A model generated the notes under the pieces. That model saw only the letters and a program-made list of their open reading frames with translations. It was not told the DNA's origin and did not search any database. From Candidatus Elarobacter sp. (GTDB lineage Bacteria > Vulcanimicrobiota > Vulcanimicrobiia > Vulcanimicrobiales > Vulcanimicrobiaceae), in assembly GCA_030150085.1 (NCBI GenBank), contig JASLGJ010000343.1, positions 1 to 11,600 on the forward strand: a stretch of 11,600 bases of DNA. The letters are read 5' to 3'. Each line of letters begins with the position of its first letter. Position 1 is the stretch's first letter. A program made the position numbers and the translations under genes. Shown here one piece after another: positions 1-7,522 of the stretch.

Positions 1-62
1 GGCCCGGGAACGAGGGCGAGGGCGAGCAGGGCGGCGGCGAACGGCGCGTGCGGCGGCGGCAT
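1..62 (-). CDS. Start of an exported or membrane protein (partial, cut by window edge)
   Basis: On the minus strand an ATG at 62-60 opens a frame that stays open to the window edge, about 20 codons. It reads MPPPHAPFAAALLALALVPG, which looks like the start of a signal peptide or first membrane helix. It begins 31 nt after the stop codon of the tetR-type gene upstream, so it may be the second gene of a regulator-led operon. TetR repressors are often linked to efflux or export genes, which would suit an exported product. No clear ribosome binding site is seen; the upstream bases form a GC-rich 6-bp hairpin (54-59 with 66-71) whose loop holds the start codon. Too little is present to name a function, and the ORF itself is only moderately secure. 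Confidence 0.4.
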   Translation of the reverse strand, partial: MPPPHAPFAAALLALALVPG

Positions 63-93
63 GCGCCGCCGTTCGGTGCCCCGCGGTGACGTC

Positions 94-822
94 CTAGGCC
101 AGGCCGCAGAGCTCGCAAGCGAGCGCGGTCAGCCCGTCGACCTTGGCGGCCGGGACCGCGCCTTCCAGCGCGCAGTCGCGGCCCAGCGCCACCACCAGTG
201 CGACCAGCGCGTAGGCGGCGAAGCGGGTCGAGCCCTGGGTCGCGGTCACCCCGGCGGCCCGCAGGCCCTCCAGGTAAGCCGCGACCGCGTCGACGGCCGC
301 GTCGACCGCCTCCCGGCGGGCGCTCGAGACCGCGTCGTCGGCGTTGGAGTAGACGTGCCAGGCCCGCACTACGCCGCGCTCGCGCAGCGAGGTCTCGGCC
401 GCGTCGCGGATCCAGCTCGCCAGCCGCTCGCGCTCGCGCTCGCGCGTGCCGGGCAGCGCGGCGAACAGCGTGGCGACATCGCCCAGCGCCGCGCCGTGGC
501 GCAGCAGGGCCTCGCGCACGGCGTGGGCGCGGTCGGTGAAGTAGCGGTAGAAGGTCCCGTAGGCGACGCCCGCCTCGCGCGCGATCAGTCCGGCCGAGAG
601 CGACTCGGCGTCGCGGTCGGCCAGCAGGCGCGCCACCGCGTCGAGCAGGCGGTCGCGCGAGTTGCGCTTGGCGGGGCGGTCGGGAAGGCCGGCCTCGGCC
701 GGATCGACCCGGCCGAGATAGGTCCAGCGCCCCCGAACCCGGCGGGTCTCCGGATCGCGGAAGCTCTCGACCCGGTAGCGATAGGCACGCCCGCTGACGC
801 GCTTGATGACTTCGTACGCCAA
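94..822 (-). CDS. TetR-family transcriptional regulator with an N-terminal extension
   Basis: 242 aa. The DNA-binding helix-turn-helix of the TetR family is at about residues 55-100: a helix starting near RDRLLDAVARLL, then LSAGLIAREAGVAYGTFYRYF, the typical TetR recognition segment. The remaining ~140 residues are helical and would form the ligand-binding and dimer domain, which is too variable to predict a ligand. The first ~45 residues (MAYEVIKRVSGRAYRYRVES... then RWTYLGR) are not part of a normal TetR protein; they look like a small beta-rich module resembling the start of some transposase-type proteins. The start codon is TTG (822-820), chosen because a strong Shine-Dalgarno AGGGAGG lies at 834-828, four to five bases upstream. 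Stop is TAG at 96-94. It probably regulates itself and the gene beginning at 62. The family call is firm; the target is unknown. Confidence 0.88.
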   Translation of the reverse strand: MAYEVIKRVSGRAYRYRVESFRDPETRRVRGRWTYLGRVDPAEAGLPDRPAKRNSRDRLLDAVARLLADRDAESLSAGLIAREAGVAYGTFYRYFTDRAHAVREALLRHGAALGDVATLFAALPGTRERERERLASWIRDAAETSLRERGVVRAWHVYSNADDAVSSARREAVDAAVDAVAAYLEGLRAAGVTATQGSTRFAAYALVALVVALGRDCALEGAVPAAKVDGLTALACELCGLA

Positions 823-826
823 CCTA

Positions 827-835
827 CCCTCCCTT
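827..835 (-). promoter_or_regulatory. Shine-Dalgarno that fixes the TTG start of the tetR-type gene
   Basis: Read on the minus strand this is AAGGGAGGG followed by TAGG and then TTG (822-820). The match to the anti-Shine-Dalgarno sequence and the 4-5 nt spacing support translation from the TTG codon, and therefore support the N-terminal extension being translated rather than starting at an internal codon. Confidence 0.7.
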
Positions 836-851
836 CGATGGTGAAAAATTG

Positions 852-857
852 ATTAGA
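852..857 (-). promoter_or_regulatory. Possible -10 box for the tetR-type gene
   Basis: TCTAAT on the minus strand matches five of six bases of the sigma-70 -10 consensus, in an AT-rich patch (841-857) that stands out in this GC-rich window. It would give a leader of about 23 nt that includes the Shine-Dalgarno. No convincing -35 hexamer is seen at 16-18 bp upstream, so this is tentative. Confidence 0.3.
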
Positions 858-889
858 CGGAATGCCGCCGCTTGCTTCTCCAGCCTGCT

Positions 890-917
890 CGGGTTGCCTG
901 TAATTTAACGCAACCCG
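890..917. promoter_or_regulatory. Inverted repeat with AT-rich core, candidate operator
   Basis: CGGGTTGC (890-897) and GCAACCCG (910-917) are perfect 8-bp inverted arms around a 12-bp core rich in A and T. It lies between the end of kup (997) and the start of the tetR-type gene (822), both on the minus strand. It could be an operator bound by the TetR protein or an activator site. A kup terminator is less likely, because no T-run follows the downstream arm in the minus-strand direction. Confidence 0.4.
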
Positions 918-996
918 CGTCGTAGGGAGACGGCCTGCGGTCCCTCGCTGCGAGCCGAAAGGTCGGTTCCGGGGGAGGCCCGCGAGACCGTCGGCC

Positions 997-2738
997 TCAC
1001 AGCCGGACGGCGACGCCGATCTCGATCCGCTGCTCGGCCGGAATCCCCAGATCGTCGGGGAGCGGGCGAGCGTTGCGCTGCATCGCCAGGTACACCGCGT
1101 CGAAGAACGGCGTGCCGCCGTCGGCCCCGGTCACGACCTTCGGGTCGGCGTAGAGGTACGACGTGCTGGCAGATTCCAGTTCGAGCCCTGCGGCCCGGCA
1201 GGCCGCGAGGATCGGGCCCAGGCGCGGCCGCTCCATGTAGCCGAAGCGCGCCACCACCCGCGTCAGGCGCGGCCGCAGCGGTTCGATGCGGACCCGGGCG
1301 GCGTCGGCGACGAACGGTCCCGCGGCCCGCACCAGGGTCAGCAGCACGACGTGCTCGCGCCCGGCCCGGGCCCGGATCCAGCGGTGATCGGCCAGGAACG
1401 GCACGCCGTTCTCGTCGTTGGTCAGCAGCACCATCAGGGGCGCGCCGGCCTGCGGGACGGCGAACACGTCCAGCACGTCCGCGACGGGCGTGGTCTGCGC
1501 GGCGATGGCCGCGGTCATGGCGCGCCGGCCGCGCAGCCAGGCCAGCGCCGCCGCCGAGAGCACGAAGCTGACCGCGAACGGGACCCATCCGCCGTTCCCG
1601 AACTTCGGCAGCCCCGCGACGACGAACGAGCCGTCGACCAGGACGAACGCGATCAGCAGCGGGAGCGCGCGCCGGAGCGGCCAGCCCAGGACGCCGCGCA
1701 CGACCGCGAACCAGGCGATCGACGTCGCGAGCATGGTGCACGAGACCGCCAGGCCGAACGCCGCCGCGAGCCGGTCGCTGGAGCGGAACGCGAGCACCAG
1801 CGCAACGCAGCCGAGCGCGAGCGCCACGTTTGCGAGGCGATCACGGTCGCCGCCGTCGCGAGCGCGATCGCGGGCAGCAGCGCGGCGCCCGGGGTGAGCG
1901 CGTAGAACGGGTCGGCGAGCAGCCTGGGATCGTCCAGCACGCGGGCCGCCTCGCCGACGTAGCACAGCACCAGCGCGGGAAAGACCAGCCCGTACCAGGC
2001 CAGCACGATCGGCCGGCGCCCGAAGTGCGAGAGGTCGGCGTAGAGTGCTTCGACGCCCGTCACCGCGAGCACGACCCCGCCCAGCACGAAGAACCCGCCC
2101 GCCCCGTGCGCGCTCATGAAGCGCGCGGCGTGGCGCGGGTCGAGCGCGGCGAGGATCGCCGGGTGCCGCGCGATCGCGAGCGCGCCGGCGACGGCGATCG
2201 TGACGAACCAGGCCGCCATCACGGGGCCGAACAGCCGCCCGACGCGCTCGGTGCCGCGCGGCTGCAGCGCGAACAGCGCGATCAGGATGACGATCGCGAG
2301 CGGCACGAGATACGGCTGCGCGACGGGCGTCGCGACGGCGAGCCCTTCGATCGCCGAGATGACCGAGATCGCGGGCGTGATCGCCCCGTCGCCGAGCAGC
2401 ATCGCCGCGCCGACCACGACGACCGCCGTCAAGGCGCTCGCCGCGACGGGCGTTCCCAAGCGCGTGGGCTTCGAGGCCCGGGCGAGCAGGGCCAGGATTC
2501 CGCCTTCGCCGTCGTGGTCGATCGGCAGGATGAACGTGACGTACTTGAGGCAGACCACCACGACCAGGACCCAGACCAGCAGCGACGCGATGCCCAGCAC
2601 GTCGCCCGCGCGCGCCGGCGAGGCGCCGCTGAGCGAGAAGCACGTCGTCAGCGTGTAGAGCGGGCTGGTGCCGATGTCGCCGAAGACGACGCCGAGCGCC
2701 GCCAGCGCCAGCGGGCGGGCTCGATGGTCGCGTGCCAC
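997..2738 (-). pseudogene. kup: Kup-family K+ transporter, disrupted by an internal deletion and frameshift
   Basis: Kup proteins are inner-membrane K+ importers (K+/H+ symport, KUP/HAK/KT family). The N-terminal part (from a likely GTG at 2738) has the family motifs GVVFGDIGTSPLYTL, DHDGEGG and GDGAITPAISVISAIEGL, and runs to TVIASQ at 1830-1835 (residue ~303). The family then continues, but in another reading frame, from an Asn codon at 1830-1828 with NVALALGCVALVLAF and LAAAFGLAV through the C-terminal cytoplasmic domain to the TGA at 999-997. Compared with E. coli Kup as I recall it, the roughly 40 residues that normally join SQ to the Asn (the AVISG...GQIYIP segment) are missing. 302 + ~40 + 277 residues would restore a normal ~620-aa protein. 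Unrepaired translation would stop at 1653 after ~361 aa, the last ~58 out of frame. An alternative GTG start at 2807 would add 23 residues. The loss is too large for a simple sequencing indel, so a pseudogene is most likely, with an assembly deletion as the alternative. Confidence 0.87.
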
Positions 2739-2870
2739 GCACGGCAGCGTACCGGCGCAGCCCGCGCGCTTCAAGCGCTGAACGGATGATCCGTTCGGCG
2801 CGGGCACGGCCGAAAGGTTCGGCCGGACGGCGGATACCGGCCCGAGGCCGGTCGGAGTACGCTGTCTGCG
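2739..2870. promoter_or_regulatory. Divergent kup/kdp intergenic control region
   Basis: This 132-bp stretch separates the minus-strand kup start (GTG 2738) from the first plus-strand small ORF (ATG 2871) and must hold the promoter of the kdp operon unless transcription starts inside kup. I see no good sigma-70 promoter pair; TACGCT at 2858-2863 is a weak -10 candidate. No KdpE-type AT-rich site and no recognisable c-di-AMP riboswitch is visible. About half of it is taken up by four inverted repeats, listed separately. Confidence 0.5.
2766..2852. repeat. Cluster of four perfect inverted repeats
   Basis: Four perfect dyads lie in 87 bp: GCGCTT-c-AAGCGC (2766-2778); GAACGGAT-g-ATCCGTTC (2780-2796); CGGCCGAA-agg-TTCGGCCG (2807-2825); ACCGGCC-cga-GGCCGGT (2836-2852). 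Their centres are 2772, 2788, 2816 and 2844, so the last three are exactly 28 bp apart. The arm sequences differ, so these are not copies of one repeat. They may be operator half-sites or, if transcribed, a row of small hairpins in the leader of the kdp operon. The last one ends directly at a Shine-Dalgarno-like CGGAG (2853-2857). Confidence 0.7.
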
Positions 2871-2969
2871 ATGTTGTGGATCGTGTTGGTCGTCGCCATC
2901 TGTCCCGTGCTGTCCCTCGCGGCCGAACGGGCGGTGGTCCTCCTCATCCCCCGCGAGCGCTCGCGATGA
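2871..2969 (+). CDS. Small single-helix membrane protein at the head of the kdp operon
   Basis: A 32-aa ORF, start ATG at 2871, reading MLWIVLVVAICPVLSLAAE and ending in a basic tail (PRERSR). It would form one membrane helix (about residues 3-18) with a positively charged C-terminus. A Shine-Dalgarno-like CGGAG sits 13 nt upstream (2853-2857), which is rather far. Its stop overlaps the next start as ATGA (2966-2969), the same junction used by the following genes, which suggests translational coupling and that this is a real gene. I do not recognise the family. By position it could be an accessory subunit or regulator of the Kdp pump. It could instead be a chance frame, though the linked overlaps argue against that. 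Confidence 0.5.
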   Translation: MLWIVLVVAICPVLSLAAERAVVLLIPRERSR

Positions 2970-3061
2970 GCCCGGAACTGCTCGAGCTCGGGCTGCTGGC
3001 GCTGAGCGCCCTTTCGTTCTGGCTGCTGGACCGCTACGTGGTGGGGTGCGCGAAGATATGA
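2966..3061 (+). CDS. Small single-helix membrane protein preceding kdpF
   Basis: A 31-aa ORF whose ATG overlaps the stop of the preceding small ORF (ATGA, 2966-2969) and whose TGA overlaps the kdpF start (ATGA, 3058-3061). It has an acidic start (MSPELLELG), one hydrophobic helix ([12 protein letters not shown]), then a short tail [10 protein letters not shown]. Short proteins with one helix and a tail of the form aromatic-xxx-Cys-x-x sit next to kdpF in other kdp operons as I remember them, but I cannot name a family with certainty. The exact nesting between two coupled ORFs makes a coding role likely. A stabilising role on the KdpFABC complex, like that of KdpF, is an inference from position only. 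Confidence 0.6.
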   Translation: MSPELLELGLLALSALSFWLLDRYVVGCAKI

Positions 3062-3147
3062 GCTTCGATCTGCTGACCGGGCTGCTGCTGGCCGTCGCGG
3101 CGCTCGCCTATCTGACGTACGCGATGCTGCGCCCCGAACGCTTCTGA
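3058..3147 (+). CDS. kdpF: KdpF, small subunit of the K+-transporting ATPase
   Basis: 29 aa, the usual length of KdpF. The sequence [29 protein letters not shown] has the family layout: a short polar start, one membrane helix, then LxYAxxxPExF at the end. KdpF is a single-helix subunit of the KdpFABC pump in the inner membrane, and in E. coli it stabilises the complex. The start overlaps the upstream ORF as ATGA. A GGGG run at 3043-3046 may help ribosome binding. kdpA follows after a 15-nt gap, the only true gap in this operon. The annotation is well supported by sequence, length and position, although gene finders often miss ORFs this short. Confidence 0.9.
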   Translation: MSFDLLTGLLLAVAALAYLTYAMLRPERF

Positions 3148-3148
3148 C

Positions 3149-3153
3149 GAGGA
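3149..3153 (+). promoter_or_regulatory. Shine-Dalgarno of kdpA
   Basis: GAGGA nine nucleotides before the kdpA ATG at 3163. kdpA is the only gene inside the operon that does not overlap its predecessor, and it has its own clear ribosome binding site. Confidence 0.7.
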
Positions 3154-3162
3154 TACGCTCCA

Positions 3163-4863
3163 ATGACGATCGCCGGGTGGCTGCAGGCCGCCCTCATCTT
3201 CGGCCTGGTGTGCGCGGGCGTGAAGCCGCTGGGCATCTACATGGCCCGCGTCTTCGAGGGCGAGCGGGTCTTCCTGTCGCCGGTGCTCGCGCCGGTCGAG
3301 CGGGGCCTCTACCGCCTCTGCCGGATCGACGCCGCGCGCGAGACGAGCTGGAAAGGCTATGCCTTCGCGGTGCTGGCCTTCAGTTTGGTCAGCTTGGCCT
3401 ACTTGTACGCGCTGCTGCGGACGCAGGCGTTCTTGCCGCTCAACCCCCAGGGCTTCGGCAACCTCGCGCCCGACCTGGCCTGGAACACCGCGGTCTCGTT
3501 CATGACGAACACCAACTGGCAGTTCTACTCGGGCGAGTCGACGATGAGCTATCTCTCGCAGATGGCGGGCCTGGGCTGGCACATGTTCGTCTCGGCCGGA
3601 ACCGGGATCGCGATCGCGATCGCGCTGATGCGCGGGCTGTCGCGCCGCAGCGCCGCGACGATCGGCAACTTCTGGGTCGACCTGACCCGCGCGGTGCTCT
3701 ACCTGCTGCTGCCGATCGCGGTCGTGGGCGCCCTGGTCCTGGTGTGGCAGGGCGTGCCGCAGAACTTCGACGGCTACACCGCGGTGAAGACGGTCGAGGG
3801 CGCGGCGCAGTCGATCCCGCAAGGCCCGATGGCGTCGCTCGAGATCATCAAGGAGCTGGGTACCAACGGCGGCGGCTTCGTCAACGCGAACTCGGCCTCG
3901 ACCTGGGAGAACCCGACCGGCTTTTCCAACCTGCTCGAGCTGGTGTGCATCTTTCTGATCGGCGGCGCGCTCACGTACGCGTTCGGTCGGTACGTGAAGA
4001 ACCAGCGCCAAGGCTGGGCGCTGTTCGCCGCGATGACCGTGCTGTTCGTCGCCGGCTTCACGGCGGCGTACTGGGCGGAGGCGGCGGGCAACCCGGCGGT
4101 GCACGCGCTCGGCGTCGCGGGCGGCAACCTGGAGGGCAAGGAGACGCGCTTCGGGATCGCCGCGTCGGCGCTGTTCGCGACGATGACGACGGACACGTCG
4201 TGCGGCGCCGTCAACGCCATGCACGACTCGTTCACGGCGCTGGGCGGGCTGGTCCCGATGTTCGACATGCAGCTGGGCGAGGTCGTCTTCGGCGGCGTCG
4301 GCTCGGGCTTCTACGGGATCGTCTACTACGCGGTCCTGACCGTCTTCATCGCTGGGCTCATGGTGGGCCGCACGCCCGAGTACCTGGGGAAGAAGATCGA
4401 ACGCCGCGAGGTGCAGCTCGCGATCCTCGCGGCCCTGGTCGTGCCGGTCTTCGCGCTGGTCCCGGCCGGCCTGGCGGCGGTCCTGCCGGCCGGGACGGCG
4501 ACGCTGAACAACGCCGGGCCGCACGGATTCAGCGAGATCCTCTACGCCTACTCGTCGATGGTCAACAACAACGGCTCGGCGTTCGCGGGCCTGGGCGGCA
4601 ACGCGTGGTGGAACGTCTCGGGCGGCGTCGTGATGCTGTTCGGCCGCATCGCGATCATGGTCCCGGTGCTCGCGCTGGCCGGCACCTTGGCCGCCAAGCG
4701 CACCGTGCCCGCCACGGCCGGCACGTTCTCCACCACCTCGCCGATCTTCGTCGTGTTATTGATCGGGGTGATCCTGATCGTCGGCGCGCTCACGTTCTTC
4801 CCGGCCGACGCGCTCGGCCCGGTCGTCGAGCACCTCCTGCTGCTGCAAGGAAAGCAATTCTGA
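3163..4863 (+). CDS. kdpA: KdpA, K+-translocating subunit of the Kdp ATPase
   Basis: 566 aa (E. coli KdpA is 557). KdpA is the inner-membrane, channel-like subunit that binds and selects K+ in the KdpFABC pump; it belongs to the superfamily of K+ transporters with four pore repeats. All four selectivity-filter segments are visible: TNTNW at residues 115-119, GTNGGG at 233-238, TTDTSCG at 342-348 and NNNGSAFAG at 468-476. The highly conserved [16 protein letters not shown] stretch follows the third. About ten membrane helices alternate with these loops. The start ATG is supported by a GAGGA nine bases upstream. The stop TGA overlaps the kdpB start by one base (TGATG). Nothing looks damaged, so the gene should encode a working subunit. 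Confidence 0.98.
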   Translation: MTIAGWLQAALIFGLVCAGVKPLGIYMARVFEGERVFLSPVLAPVERGLYRLCRIDAARETSWKGYAFAVLAFSLVSLAYLYALLRTQAFLPLNPQGFGNLAPDLAWNTAVSFMTNTNWQFYSGESTMSYLSQMAGLGWHMFVSAGTGIAIAIALMRGLSRRSAATIGNFWVDLTRAVLYLLLPIAVVGALVLVWQGVPQNFDGYTAVKTVEGAAQSIPQGPMASLEIIKELGTNGGGFVNANSASTWENPTGFSNLLELVCIFLIGGALTYAFGRYVKNQRQGWALFAAMTVLFVAGFTAAYWAEAAGNPAVHALGVAGGNLEGKETRFGIAASALFATMTTDTSCGAVNAMHDSFTALGGLVPMFDMQLGEVVFGGVGSGFYGIVYYAVLTVFIAGLMVGRTPEYLGKKIERREVQLAILAALVVPVFALVPAGLAAVLPAGTATLNNAGPHGFSEILYAYSSMVNNNGSAFAGLGGNAWWNVSGGVVMLFGRIAIMVPVLALAGTLAAKRTVPATAGTFSTTSPIFVVLLIGVILIVGALTFFPADALGPVVEHLLLLQGKQF

Positions 4864-6899
4864 TGGTCTCGCGCTCGCGCTCCCTGTTCGACCGCTCGAT
4901 CCTGCTGCCCGCGATCCGCGCGTCGTTCGCCAAGCTCGACCCGCGCGTCCAGCTGCGCAACCCGGTCATGTTCGTGGTCGAGGTCGGCGCGCTGGTCTCG
5001 CTGCTGTTCGCCTTCCGCGACGCGCGCAACGGGCAGGCCTCGTTCGATCTCGCGATCTCGGCCTGGCTGTGGTTCACCGTCCTGTTCGCCAACTTCGCCG
5101 AAGCGATGGCCGAGGGGCGGGGCAAGGCCCAGGCCGAGTTCCTGCGCCGCACCAAGAGCGACACGCTCGCCCGGCGCCTCGTCGGCGGGCGCGAGGAACG
5201 CGTCTCGGCGACGCAGCTCCGGCGCGGCGACCGCGTCGTCGCCGAGGCCAACGACCTCATCGCCACCGACGGCGAGATCGTCGAGGGCGCGGCGACGATC
5301 GACGAGTCGGCGATCACCGGCGAGTCGGCCCCCGTCATCCGCGAGGCGGGCGGCGACCGCTCGTCGGTCACCGGCGGCACCCGCGTGCTGTCGGACCGCA
5401 TCGTCTACACCGTCAGCGCCAACCCGGGCGAGTCGTTCCTCGACCGCATGATCGGCCTGGTCGAAGGCGCCAAGCGCCAGAAGACCCCCAACGAGATCGC
5501 GCTCTCGATCCTGCTCTCCGGGCTGACGATCGTCTTCGTGGTCGCGGTGGCGACGCTGGCGCCGTTCTCGATCTACGCCGGCGCCGTGCCCAGCGTCGTG
5601 GTCCTGATCGCCTTGCTGGTGTGCCTGATCCCGACCACCATCGGCGGCCTGCTCAGCGCGATCGGCATCGCCGGCATGGACCGGGTGCTGCAGCGCAACG
5701 TCCTGGCCACGTCCGGCCGCGCGGTCGAGGCGGCCGGCGACGTCGACACGCTGCTGCTCGACAAGACCGGCACCATCACGCTGGGCAACCGCCAGGCGAC
5801 GGAGATCATCCCCGCCCCAGGCGTCGGCGAAGCCGCCGCGTACGAGGCGGCGTACTTCGCCTCGCTGGCCGACGAGACGCCCGAAGGGCGCTCGATCGTG
5901 CTCCTGGCCGGCGCGCACGCCGGCGCCCCGGCCGACGGCGCGGCCGCGCTCCCCGGCGACGCGGCGGTGGTGCCGTTCAGCGCCTACACCCGCATGTCGG
6001 GAGTCGACTTCGCCGACGGGCGCACGCTGCGCAAGGGCGCGCCCGATGCAGTCCGGGCCTGGACCGCGGCGCCCGCGGCCGACGTGCTCGCGGCCGAGGT
6101 CGAGCGGATCGCGCGGGCCGGCGGCACGCCGCTGCTGCTGGCCGACGGCGCGCGGATCCTGGGCGCGGTCTACCTGCGCGACATCCTCAAGCCCAACACC
6201 CGCGCGCGCTTCGACCGCCTGCGCGCGATGGGCATCCGCACGGTGATGATCACCGGCGACAACCCGCTCACCGCGAGCGCGATCGCCAAGGAGGCCGGGG
6301 TCGACGACTTCCTGGCCGAGGCCACGCCCGAGACCAAGATGGCGCTGATCCGGCGCGAGCAGGCCGAGTCGCGCCTGGTCGCGATGACCGGCGACGGCAC
6401 CAACGACGCGCCCGCGCTGGCTCAAGCCGACGTCGGCGTGGCGATGAACAGCGGCACGCAGGCGGCCAAAGAGGCCGGCAACATGGTCGACCTCGACTCG
6501 GACCCCACCAAGCTGATCGAGATCGTCGAGGTCGGCAAGCAGCTGCTGATGACGCGCGGCGCGCTGACGACCTTCTCGATCGCCAACGACGTGGCCAAGT
6601 ACTTCGCGATCCTGCCGGCGATGTTCACCGCCGCCTACCCGGCGATGGACGCGCTCAACGTCATGCGCTTGGCGACCCCGCAGAGCGCGATCCTCTCGGC
6701 GATCGTCTTCAACGCGCTGATCATCGTCGCGCTGATCCCGCTGGCGCTGCGCGGCGTCCCCTACCGCCCGCGCGGCGCGAACGCGGTGCTGCGCGAGAAC
6801 GTCCTGATCTACGGCCTGGGCGGGCTGATCGTCCCCTTCATCGGAATCAAGGCGATCGACCTGATCCTCGTCGCGCTGCACCTCACCGGAGCGCCATGA
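4863..6899 (+). CDS. kdpB: KdpB, ATP-hydrolysing P-type ATPase subunit
   Basis: 678 aa (E. coli 682). KdpB is the P-type ATPase that hydrolyses ATP and drives K+ transport through KdpA. Visible motifs: TGES at residues 152-155 in the actuator domain (Ser155 aligns by offset with E. coli Ser162, the inhibitory phosphorylation site); [13 protein letters not shown] in the core membrane helices; DKTGT with the phosphorylated Asp300 (E. coli Asp307); KGAP at 391-394 in the nucleotide-binding domain; [11 protein letters not shown] from 509, with Asp511 and Asp515. Membrane helices lie near 35-55, 63-85, 210-275 and 570-675. The ATG overlaps the kdpA stop (TGATG) and the TGA overlaps the kdpC start (ATGA), indicating coupled translation. 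Every catalytic motif is intact. Confidence 0.98.
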   Translation: MVSRSRSLFDRSILLPAIRASFAKLDPRVQLRNPVMFVVEVGALVSLLFAFRDARNGQASFDLAISAWLWFTVLFANFAEAMAEGRGKAQAEFLRRTKSDTLARRLVGGREERVSATQLRRGDRVVAEANDLIATDGEIVEGAATIDESAITGESAPVIREAGGDRSSVTGGTRVLSDRIVYTVSANPGESFLDRMIGLVEGAKRQKTPNEIALSILLSGLTIVFVVAVATLAPFSIYAGAVPSVVVLIALLVCLIPTTIGGLLSAIGIAGMDRVLQRNVLATSGRAVEAAGDVDTLLLDKTGTITLGNRQATEIIPAPGVGEAAAYEAAYFASLADETPEGRSIVLLAGAHAGAPADGAAALPGDAAVVPFSAYTRMSGVDFADGRTLRKGAPDAVRAWTAAPAADVLAAEVERIARAGGTPLLLADGARILGAVYLRDILKPNTRARFDRLRAMGIRTVMITGDNPLTASAIAKEAGVDDFLAEATPETKMALIRREQAESRLVAMTGDGTNDAPALAQADVGVAMNSGTQAAKEAGNMVDLDSDPTKLIEIVEVGKQLLMTRGALTTFSIANDVAKYFAILPAMFTAAYPAMDALNVMRLATPQSAILSAIVFNALIIVALIPLALRGVPYRPRGANAVLRENVLIYGLGGLIVPFIGIKAIDLILVALHLTGAP

Positions 6900-7522
6900 G
6901 CACCACCACTACCACGTCCCCGCAGACCCCGCGCGACAGCTCGCTGCGCCACCTGGGCACCGCGGCGCTCTACACGGTCGTCACCGTGCTCGCGCTGGGG
7001 CTGGTCTACCCGCTGCTGATCTGGGGCCTCGCGGCGCTGCTGTTCCACCACCAGGCCCAGGGCTCGCTGATCGCGTCCGGCGGCAAGGTGATCGGCTCGG
7101 AGCTGGTGGGCCAGGCCTTCAGCAAGCCGCGGTACTTCCACGGCCGCCCGTCGGCCGCGGGCAAGGGCTACGACCCGACCGCGACCGGCGGCACGAACCT
7201 CGGCCCGACCAGCAAGAAGCTGATCGACGCGACCAAGAGCACGATCGCCGCGCTGAAGAAGGAGAACCCGGATGCGACGGGCCCGGTCCCGATGGACCTG
7301 GTGACGTCCAGCGCGAGCGGGATCGACCCCGACGTCTCGCCCGAGGGCGCGTACTACCAGGCGCCGCGCGTCGCCAAGGCCCGCGGTCTCGCGCTCGACA
7401 CGGTGCGCGCGCAGATCGCCGCCCACGTCATCCCGCGCCAGCTCGGCATCCTGGGCGAACCGCGCGTGAACGTTCTCGCCCTCAACCGCGCGCTCGACGC
7501 GCTAGGAGCTCCCGCGAAGTGA
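6896..7522 (+). CDS. kdpC: KdpC, accessory subunit of the Kdp ATPase
   Basis: 208 aa, a little longer than E. coli KdpC (190), mainly because of a Thr/Ser-rich N-terminal tail ([12 protein letters not shown]). One membrane helix follows at about residues 22-50 (ending ...[15 protein letters not shown]), and the rest is periplasmic. Family motifs are clear: [11 protein letters not shown], then [39 protein letters not shown] and a C-terminal [16 protein letters not shown]. KdpC is needed for assembly and activity of the pump. The start overlaps the kdpB stop (ATGA) and the stop overlaps the GTG start of the next gene, so the beta-barrel gene downstream is probably translated with it. Confidence 0.97.
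   Translation: MSTTTTTSPQTPRDSSLRHLGTAALYTVVTVLALGLVYPLLIWGLAALLFHHQAQGSLIASGGKVIGSELVGQAFSKPRYFHGRPSAAGKGYDPTATGGTNLGPTSKKLIDATKSTIAALKKENPDATGPVPMDLVTSSASGIDPDVSPEGAYYQAPRVAKARGLALDTVRAQIAAHVIPRQLGILGEPRVNVLALNRALDALGAPAK

Noticed and set aside
425..442. Three tandem copies of CGCTCG inside the tetR-type gene
   Set aside because: Encodes a short Arg-Glu run in frame. The unit is six bases, so changes in copy number would not shift the frame, and similar short repeats are expected in this composition.
2739..2870. Possible c-di-AMP (ydaO-type) riboswitch before kdp
   Set aside because: I looked for one because K+ genes are often controlled this way, but the conserved sequence blocks are not visible, and the leader would be short for that class.
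3606..3623. Three tandem GATCGC units in kdpA
   Set aside because: They encode the Ile-Ala run of a membrane helix and are explained by codon preference for ATC and GCG.
3177..4862. Open frame overlapping kdpA in another plus-strand frame, continuous with kdpB
   Set aside because: The part upstream of the kdpB ATG is low-complexity Arg/Gly-rich sequence in the shadow of kdpA. It is open only because of base composition, so kdpB is started at 4863.
4548..6881. Very long open frame on the minus strand across kdpB (777 codons)
   Set aside because: It is opposite an intact, motif-complete kdpB, is made almost entirely of Arg, Asp, His, Gln and Gly, and shows no recognisable domain. High GC leaves few stop codons in antisense frames.
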